Assembly: GCA_026120035.1 (NCBI GenBank)
Contig: JALRME010000015.1
Coordinates: 551,830 to 615,829 of the forward strand
Length of the DNA: 64,000 nucleotides
Direction: 5' to 3'
Origin: Coleophoma eucalyptorum
Taxonomy: Eukaryota > Ascomycota > Leotiomycetes > Helotiales > Dermateaceae
The translations under genes and the position numbers were made by a program. Below, piece after piece: positions 57,822-64,000 of this stretch. Within the stretch, counting starts at the first letter, position 1. The number at the start of each line of letters is the position of its first letter. The notes under the pieces are model-generated. The model made no database searches. It was not told the origin of the DNA and saw only the letters and a program-made list of their open reading frames with translations.

Positions 57822-58656
57822 GCAGCTGCTGCAGCACCGCACTGCTATTCCCGCATCATTTTTCCGTCTAAGCGACGACTGTATTCTTGTAATGTACCGA
57901 TGTCTCCTACGTGTGAGATTGCGGATCAAAGGAAACACGTCAGACAATTATTGACGACAATCTCCGTCGATCCTTCACACCAGAGCTTGCTGCACGTTAT
58001 CCTATTGCATTAGCGCGCCAATTTTTTTTTTATATTTTTTCTTTCCCACCCATTGGCATTGTTAACCTGCTCGGGAGAGTCTAGGGGGGTTTTCCCTTTG
58101 GGTCTGGCCACAGCAAATTCGATACTTCTTTCTCATCGGTATCTGCCGCGTACCTTCTACTTCGAGAAGTCAATGCTCGTTTGTAATGCGCATGTACGCC
58201 CTTATGTATACAGGCCTCGTACCAAAATGCATGGCTATGCACGCTCGCTTAACATTGTAGAGGCAGAGCCCGGATCACGAGTTGGCCACGTTTCGAGCCA
58301 GAATGAACAACCCGAGATTCGGTCAAGAACACACTGCAAAGTTCGAAATTTCTTTTATTCGTGTGAAGGAGGCTGAATGAAGCCCAATAATCTAGAGTTT
58401 CGGGTTATGAGCATCGCATACTGTACCCCACACCTCCGCACTGCCAGTGAGGGCCAGTACCTCTCGCGAGATGTCTTCCCCAAGAGCGGGAGAGCTTTTC
58501 CGGAAGCTTGCTTTAAGAATTGAAGGAGCCAAAAGAGATACAAGAGTAATAGCAAGAAATAAATGAAACCAAAATAAATGTGAATCCAACACATTAGATC
58601 CTCGCGCCGCTTCAGGAAAGATCTAGAGTTAGAGAACACGAGCAAGTTCATTTACA

Positions 58657-59872
58657 ATGGCAGACCACAACACTACTGGTAAGAATGGAACAAAGGCCCT
58701 TCCCAAATTTGCCGAATTGCCTCTGGATAAGTCCCACCCGCCGTACTCCGCCTGGGGCGTATATGGGATGGACGACGAGCTGGGGACGCTCAATCTCCTA
58801 ACTCCCGAAAGAACCGTCGCGGCCGCGAAAGAAATCAAGACGGGGACACGAATCGGGCTGAATTGGGGACTGGAGCATATGGACTATACGGGAGGCTTCC
58901 GAGAGACTTTGAAGCACGAAATCATTCAAATCGGCCAGAATTGCAACGCAAGTCGCCCTCTGGTTAGAAATCGTGCGTTTGGTTAATTGATGTGGGAACA
59001 GGATGATCGTCTAGAGTTCAATACCCAGACCAGCTCGCAGTGGGACGGGTTGAGGCACTGGGGGTTCGAAGATGGCCGATTCTACAATGGTTTGACACAG
59101 ACCGAGATCGTGGATGGGAAAACCTCCAGGCTGGGGATCCATGGTAGGTCCAAGCCACGTAAGAATTCTCCAAAAGACTCAGCTGAGGGGTTTATCTAGC
59201 ATGGAACAAAGAAGGTATCGTCGGTAGAGGCGTTCTATTGGACTTCGTGGCTTATGCGGCGCGGAATGGCATCAAGTACGACCCAATTCGCTTCTATGCA
59301 ATACCCTTTGCGACGATAAAGCAGATCGCTGCCGAGAGTAACTTTGAGTTCCGGGCGGGGGATATCATACTGTTGCGCACCGGTACGTTTATGTCAATCT
59401 GACTATGTGGCAATGCTACCCCAATACTCACTTCGCTTCAGGGTTTACCACAGCCTTCCAGCAAGCGTCAGCCGCAGTCAAAGAAGAGATAATGGCTGAG
59501 CGACCCTTCCAATATCCAGGGATGGAAGGCTCCTTAGAGGCTGTTGAGTGGCTCTGGGATACCGGGATTGCAGCTGTGGCGGGCGATTGCCCTGGATTCG
59601 AGAGCTGGCCTCCTACCAAGCATGCGATGCATCAGATCTTGCTTGCAGGGTTTGGACTGCCTATTGGTGAGATGTTTGCTCTAGATGACTTGGCGGCACA
59701 GTGTGAGAAGGAACAGCGATGGACTTTCTTCTTCACTAGTGAGCCGTTGAACCTTAAAGGCGGAGTCGGTACGTACATTACAGGTTTTCTTTGCGTGACT
59801 TATACCTTTCAGGCTTGAACTAAACTTACCATCTCTATAGCAAGCCCGCCAAATGCACTGGCTATATTCTAA
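58657..59872 (+). CDS. Cyclase-family (PF04199-like) metal-dependent hydrolase, 5 exons
   Basis: Predicted soluble enzyme of the cyclase/kynurenine-formamidase fold; fungal substrates are unknown. Exons are 58657-58962, 59002-59143, 59200-59382, 59442-59768 and 59841-59872, closing to 329 aa. Family landmarks are AWGVYGMDDELGTLNLLTPE near the start, RIGLNWGLEH, FNTQTSSQWDGLRHWGFEDG where metal-binding H..D..H residues of the family normally lie, WNKEGIVGRGVLLDFVAYAA and FRAGDIILLRTG. GIAAVAGDCPGFESWPP and LHQILLAG-like MHQILLAGFGLPIGEMFALD are the C-terminal core. The final exon is only 32 nt and gives ASPPNALAIF. The first intron would be just 39 bp (58963-59001), so the exon 1/2 junction is the least certain part. 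Confidence 0.87.
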
Positions 59873-60682
59873 CGAAGCGCAGAAGATCCTTTACTGATGA
59901 CGGTAGTGTTCTGCAGAAATGTGTAGGAGACTTTTGAAATTTTTGACATGCTGACATTCTGATATTCCAAGTGCTGAGTTAGTTTGACTGATCTACTTGC
60001 CTGTATTTTCACTGTAGCAAGAGGCTCTAGCCATGGGCCTAGAATGGCTGGAGAAGAAAAACAGAGATAACTATTCTTCATGAGGCGATTGTGAGAATTC
60101 GAATGGAAGCTCTTAGATACAATCAGCATTTGGCTTTCAGTCCTGGCTAATAGTGAATTGCCTTCCAATTGGTGGTTAGGCAGAGATAACTTGCTTTATC
60201 CTGGAGAAACTGTCGGTACGTTGTTAGATGTGAAATATGGCAGCAATCCCGGAATCTGACCAGAATAGGTAGAAGCGGCTGAGGTTGCAATGAGGCAATT
60301 GTGCTGTGGGTAAGATGATAAGGGAAGTTAATGCCGGCTCCCCAGATTCCATGAGCACTAGGTGAGCTGGTTTCCTGATTTCGCGAAGAGGGTATTACGA
60401 ATCACGTGGGCTGTCCATTCTACCATTCCACGTCTTGCAATCCAACACAAGGTACGATAACGGCCCTCAGCCTAACGTAAGATATTGTAGATAGCTAGCT
60501 GAGAATCAGGTCACTCAAGTTACTCACCCCATATCTTGACCCTGGACACTGGGACTCAAAACATAAGCGCAGGAGAACATTCGATTATTTTAAATCATGA
60601 CTATCTATGTATCTGCTGTTCTCACAACTTTAAATCTTTTTTATACATAGCTCCGCCAGCTCCAGCCTATGGCTATGTCAGT
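59873..60682. other. Convergent gap, no gene seen
   Basis: About 810 bp between two convergent stop codons. No motif-bearing frame is seen; likely 3' UTRs and spacer. Confidence 0.5.
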
Positions 60683-61774
60683 CTATGACTTTCTATGCAT
60701 AATAGTAGCAGAGGCCTATCTATATTAGTAATGGGAAAAGAAGGGAACATGAGCAGTCTAAATACCTGGTGGTTGGGGAAGACAAGTGTGTCTGCAACAA
60801 CTACGTTCTCTCTTCGTCCAGCAGTGAATACGATGATCTCAGCAATGTCTTCAGGTGTCAAAGGCTCACAGCCACTGCTTTTGTTAGTCGAGGTTCTTGG
60901 AAATGGAGATTGACTTACGCATAGACCGCATCTGCCTTAGACTTGTCGCCATAAAATCTAACCACGGAGAAATTCTATCTCTTTCAGCATATATCAGCGG
61001 CATCGAATGGGGGCCTTACAGTCTCAACCTGACCAGGATCGACCTCAATAACTCTTATTTTGGTGGCAATCAGCTCCCTTCTTAGTGACTCGGTGAAGCT
61101 CTTGATAGCTGCCTTGGTAGCACAGTAGATACCACCTCCGACGTATGGTTCTCGGCCAGCAATGCTTCCAATGTTGATGATATCTCCAGCACCTCCGTTG
61201 GCCCGCTTCAAGAAAATAGGTAGAATGGCTTGGGTCATGTTGATCAAGCCGGTGACATTGGTGTCGAACATGACCTTCATATCCTCCTCGGCAATTTCTG
61301 GAGCTTTGGCGACGCCCTTAACCAGTCCGCTGAGATGTATTAGCATGGATTCCCTACAGGCTTCGAGCATACATACGCATTGTTCACCAGAACATCGATG
61401 TCTCTCCATTCCTCTGGGAGGTTTGGTACAAAGCTTCGGATCTCATCCGGGGAGCTGACATCAAGCTTGACAGGCAAGACCTTCACGCCCTCACCCACCT
61501 CCTTCTTGATCTCCTCTGCAACCTCCTTCAGTGTATCAATTCGTCTCGCGGTAAGGATCAGTCGAAGGTCCTTGGGCGAAGTTCGCGCAAACTCCAAGGC
61601 AGTGCTCTTGCCGATTCCGGAAGATGCCCCAGTGATGACAATGGTTTTGCCTTCAAGGCGCTTCGACATGGCTGAGGACATGGTGCGGGAGAGGAAGCTG
61701 AGATTGGGGGCTGTGGCTTTGTTCCGGGCTACAATGGTTCGGGAAAATGGATGAAGGGTTCGCAGAGAGAGCAT
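60683..61774 (-). CDS. Short-chain dehydrogenase, Tma29/YMR226C-like, 5 exons
   Basis: Predicted NADP-dependent short-chain dehydrogenase acting on 3-hydroxy acids or serine-like substrates, as known for yeast Ymr226c. Exons are 61774-61377, 61329-61020, 60974-60919, 60874-60766 and 60715-60683, closing to 301 aa. The Rossmann motif is GKTIVITGASSGIGKSTALE (TGxxxGxG). RLILTARRIDTLKEVAEEI, VLPVKLDVSSPDEI and DIDVLVNNAG follow. Catalytic residues lie in INIGSIAGREPYVGGGIYCA and TKAAIKSF (Ser-Tyr-Lys). Splicing gives RVIEVDPGQVETNFSVVRFY and GDKSKADAVYAGCEPLTPED. The last 33-nt exon gives ASATIMHRKS, restoring a family-like end. The start at 61774 adds ~40 residues (MLSLRTLHPFSRTIVARNKA) that look like a mitochondrial presequence; a shorter product could begin at MSKRLEGK. 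Confidence 0.93.
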
Positions 61775-62455
61775 ACGTGACAACGCAAAAGCAAGAGAAT
61801 AAGGAAAGAAAGGTTGCTGGTGGAGTATGAAGAATGTGTATGGCGCAAGAGTGGAGGGGCGTTTGCAGCTGAGCTTAACTAAACATCAACCCCTCCTTAT
61901 CAGGATCAACGTTTAGCCGGACGCTGGGATTGTGGGGAGAGCTTGAGCTCGAGCTCTCTTGTCCCGCAACAACGTTTCCACGCATTCATTTTGGCTTGCG
62001 ATGCAGGTCAACTATACTCACTAACATGATACGCAACAGGCTGGACGGCTGGAGACAAGACTTGTCTCTCTTTAATAAGATTCCTAGATGAGCTAGACAG
62101 GATCGCAGGTTGCTCGAGCAGTTCCCGGTCACATGCCGGCTCAGGGTAAGGCAAGGGACGTCACGCCAGACGGCATGATCGGTTGGTGTTGATGTGCAGT
62201 GCCTTATGTTTGGCTTCGGATGCTCAACATCGGGCTTGGTATTGCTTGGTACCTACGACAACGCTGCACGAAGCAGTGTCGACAGCAGTTGCCTTGCATA
62301 TCTCTGCCCACCTACGCACTTTTTAGGCAGCTGGCCTGTCCTATCTGTCTGAAGTCTTACTTGCCTTAACTTAAAGCTCTACCTCCTGTATCCGCCCTCG
62401 CCTTACCTAGAGTCTGCTCTTAACTTGTTCTTTTCAAAACCACCAGTTCAGGAAG
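61775..62455. promoter_or_regulatory. Divergent region between the dehydrogenase and the GPI-repeat protein
   Basis: About 680 bp between divergent start codons, presumably both promoters. A near-palindromic GAGCTTGAGCTCGAGCTCTC patch is at about 61939-61958. No coding frame is supported. Confidence 0.4.
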
Positions 62456-63059
62456 ATGCGCCCTCTTCAGTTCTTGCTCTCCATCGCCTTCAGCCCAACT
62501 GGCATCGTGAAACTTGTTGCTGTGAGTGCTCATACCGATTTGCATTGCTGAGTTAGTGGAAGCTATAAGGTAACAATGCTCTTAGGCACAAGACTCCTTT
62601 TTTGCCCAGACTACATTTCCAACCGACACCACAGGGTTCATAGCTTCAACTGAATCATTCTTTGCTCAAACTACATTTCGTACCGACACCACAGGGTTCA
62701 CAGCTTCAACTGAATCATTCTTTGCTCAAACTACATTTCCTACCAACACCACAGCGTCCACAGCTTCAACTGAATCATTCCTTGCCCAAACTCCATTTCC
62801 TACCAACGCCACAGGGTCCACCGCTTCAACTGAATCATTCTTTGCCCAAACCACGTTTCCCACAACCACTACATCCTTGTTTAGCACTGTGTCACCAGAT
62901 GCGAGTTCATTCTTCGCTCAGACAACCTTTCCCACCAGCACTGCGGCCTCGAGTACTTCGACCTCGGCTTCGGCAAGTGTAGCAGTCAATCAAGGCCCTC
63001 ACTTGAAGGCTGGCCATGGAATAGCCTGCGGAGCTGCATTGGCTGTTCTTCTGCTTTAA
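62456..63059 (+). CDS. Small GPI-anchored wall protein with 20-residue repeats, 2 exons
   Basis: Predicted cell-surface protein of unknown function. Exons are 62456-62521 and 62586-63059, phase 0, 179 aa. Exon 1 encodes most of a signal peptide (MRPLQFLLSIAFSPTGIVKL). The mature part consists of about six tandem copies of a 20-residue unit of the form SFFAQTTFPTDTTGFTASTE. Copies 1-5 are close to identical and the last is more diverged. A Ser/Thr/Ala stretch follows, then AGHGIACGAALAVLLL, a hydrophobic tail that fits a GPI-attachment signal with the omega site just upstream. The unit has no Cys and is rich in Thr/Ser (O-mannosylation) with a conserved FFAQT core. The 60-bp DNA repeat makes copy-number change likely between strains. 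Confidence 0.87.
62590..62940 (+). repeat. 60-bp coding tandem repeat
   Basis: Five to six 60-bp units built around TCATTCTTTGCTCAAACTAC and CACCACAGGGTTCACAGCTT, in frame with the GPI-protein coding sequence. First copies differ by only a few bases; the unit at about 62910-62940 is the most diverged. Confidence 0.9.
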
Positions 63060-63246
63060 AGACAGTTGCTTCTGTTAATGGATGTAATCAGGGGAAGGGA
63101 GGGGGTCGTTGTCGTCATTCGGGTCTACTAATGCAAAGCTCAACGCTCCGAATTCCCATACATGTAGCGATATTGGACTCCAAAAAGAATGTAAAGCTCT
63201 TTTGCTTATTTTACACTGGAATAGTGGGAATATCAGACTCCACACT

Positions 63247-64000
63247 TTACCAGGTAATGCTGCCAATTTTTGTTATGAATTCACCATTCTCACCCTGGCG
63301 ATGTCGACACTCCAGGTTGGCTTTGCGTTTCTGAAGATCAAAAGTTGTATGGACATTCCTTACTCTGGCCCAAGAAGGGATCTGGCAGCTTTCCTGATGT
63401 TCTTCTTCTACCTTCTGGACCCATTCAGCAGCCTTACCTGCGAAAACGCTATCCCATAAGCCTTCTCGTCGTGGATGAGAAACTAGCAAATTGACAGCTT
63501 GGCTTCGAAGGTGGCCGAGCCGACACTTCAGCGCCACTAAGTATAGTGGTACGACGATCCCGAGATCAACCGTGAAACTTACGGTCGAGGTTTTGTTCAA
63601 GAACTCCAGTGCTTCCTGAGATAGGTCAACCAGCTGCTTCATCTCTGAGGTAAAATTATCATATGCCATCTCATCCGGCGCCAGCGTTGTTGAGACGGTG
63701 ATGTAAGATGTCAGGTAGTGCAGTCGCAGAGTGATTATTCCAAGCTCTTCGTAATTGATTCCTCGAACGATATAAGCTTCAAAAGCATGCTGCCACCGTA
63801 CTAGTTCAGATTTATATTCTGCTTGAGATGCCAATGCCTCGGCCATCATTTTCTCACTTGCAGGTGAGGAGGTATTTCCTTCGGACATGCTTGAGAGCTT
63901 CAGTACCACATCATTCGTCGATCGCCCAGTAGCCTGAGATTCCGGCCAGAGCGTGTATGAGGTAGCAACGGAATAGTACATCCAATGCTGCAATCTTCTC
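63247..64000 (-). CDS. C-terminal part of a fungal transcription-factor-like protein, cut by the window edge
   Basis: The frame stays open to the right edge, so the N-terminus, where a Zn2Cys6 DNA-binding domain would be expected, is outside. The visible ~250 residues resemble the C-terminal regulatory domain of fungal Zn2Cys6 proteins (PF11951-like). Examples are RLQHWMYYSVATSYTLWPES, a helical segment ELVRWQHAFEAYIVRG, then LRLHYLTSYITVSTTLAPDE. LGIVVPLYLVALKCRLGHLR with QAVNLLVSHPRREGLWDSVF is the characteristic last conserved block. The ending FDLQKRKANLECRHRQGENG is common in this family. It converges on the GPI-protein gene with a 187-bp gap. Target genes cannot be inferred. Confidence 0.82.
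   Translation of the reverse strand, partial: RRLQHWMYYSVATSYTLWPESQATGRSTNDVVLKLSSMSEGNTSSPASEKMMAEALASQAEYKSELVRWQHAFEAYIVRGINYEELGIITLRLHYLTSYITVSTTLAPDEMAYDNFTSEMKQLVDLSQEALEFLNKTSTVSFTVDLGIVVPLYLVALKCRLGHLRSQAVNLLVSHPRREGLWDSVFAGKAAEWVQKVEEEHQESCQIPSWARVRNVHTTFDLQKRKANLECRHRQGENGEFITKIGSITW

Larger units (their letters stand above)
54283..58656. other. AT-rich repeat-bearing region without a supportable gene
   Basis: About 4.4 kb. 54390-56090 holds a degenerate ~150-bp repeat family. 56190-56690 has an AT-rich minus-strand open frame with no family match I can see (starts MRLHCGFHKSSCPG, ends RWLYRPGRPE), possibly a mobile-element relic. A hairpin lies at 56877-56915. 56950-57660 is abruptly more GC-rich with open frames but no motif. 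A poly-T/AT patch is at 57197-57240. A 12-bp minisatellite is at 57786-57821. The boundary changes in base composition suggest a mosaic of old insertions. Confidence 0.45.

Noticed and set aside
62590..62940. Regular 60-bp repeats considered as a CRISPR-like array
   Set aside because: Units are contiguous with no variable spacers, in frame with a signal-peptide/GPI protein, and the genome is eukaryotic.

Overview
The window is nuclear DNA of a filamentous ascomycete (Pezizomycotina). Most genes are split by short introns of about 39-145 bp with GT...AG ends and CTAAC/CTGAC-like branch sites. The gene set is typically fungal: GH35 beta-galactosidase, KTR mannosyltransferase, Pat1, Fig4, a LaeA-like methyltransferase, a Zn2Cys6-type regulator and a GPI-anchored repeat protein. 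A Leotiomycete is my best guess, but that is inference from overall look and not from a marker gene. All exon models were built by hand from splice signals, reading-frame closure and recalled family motifs. For the complete models the exon lengths sum to a multiple of three.

Layout. 0.6-7.5 kb: FIG4 lipid phosphatase (-), a divergently transcribed DnaJ protein (+) and a class I methyltransferase (-). 7.5-10.8 kb: a long gene-poor AT-rich stretch with an intron-containing tRNA-Gln(UUG). 10.8-14.5 kb: a 12-exon secreted beta-galactosidase whose model requires a 5-nt microexon. 15.3-21.5 kb: mitochondrial uS12, KTR/KRE2-type mannosyltransferase and PAT1, a housekeeping block. 22.6-24.1 kb: a decayed SNG1/DUF3533 membrane-protein gene. 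26.3-33.8 kb: a secreted Ala/Ser/Thr-rich protein, a bestrophin-family channel and a LaeA-like methyltransferase. 33.8-41.4 kb: 7.7 kb with no supportable gene, upstream of a protein with three Cys-rich zinc-ribbon-like blocks. 45-54.3 kb: an AKR7-type aldo/keto reductase, then two secreted oxidases in tandem (L-amino acid oxidase and bilirubin-oxidase-like multicopper oxidase). 54.3-58.6 kb: AT-rich sequence with a degenerate repeat array and a hairpin. 58.6-64 kb: a cyclase-family hydrolase, a Tma29-like short-chain dehydrogenase, a GPI-anchored protein made of 20-residue repeats, and the C-terminal part of a fungal transcription factor that runs off the right edge.

How they fit together. 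The left half is mainly conserved housekeeping: membrane lipid turnover, chaperone, mRNA decay, mitochondrial translation and Golgi glycosylation. The right half is accessory: secreted oxidases, surface proteins, small-molecule redox enzymes and orphan regulators, separated by long repeat-bearing intergenic DNA. I see no complete secondary-metabolite cluster (no PKS, NRPS or terpene core), no intact transposon, no CRISPR array and no rRNA. I did not find a convincing new multi-gene system. The strongest unusual signals are the 5-nt microexon, the decayed SNG1 copy and the diverged tandem repeats.
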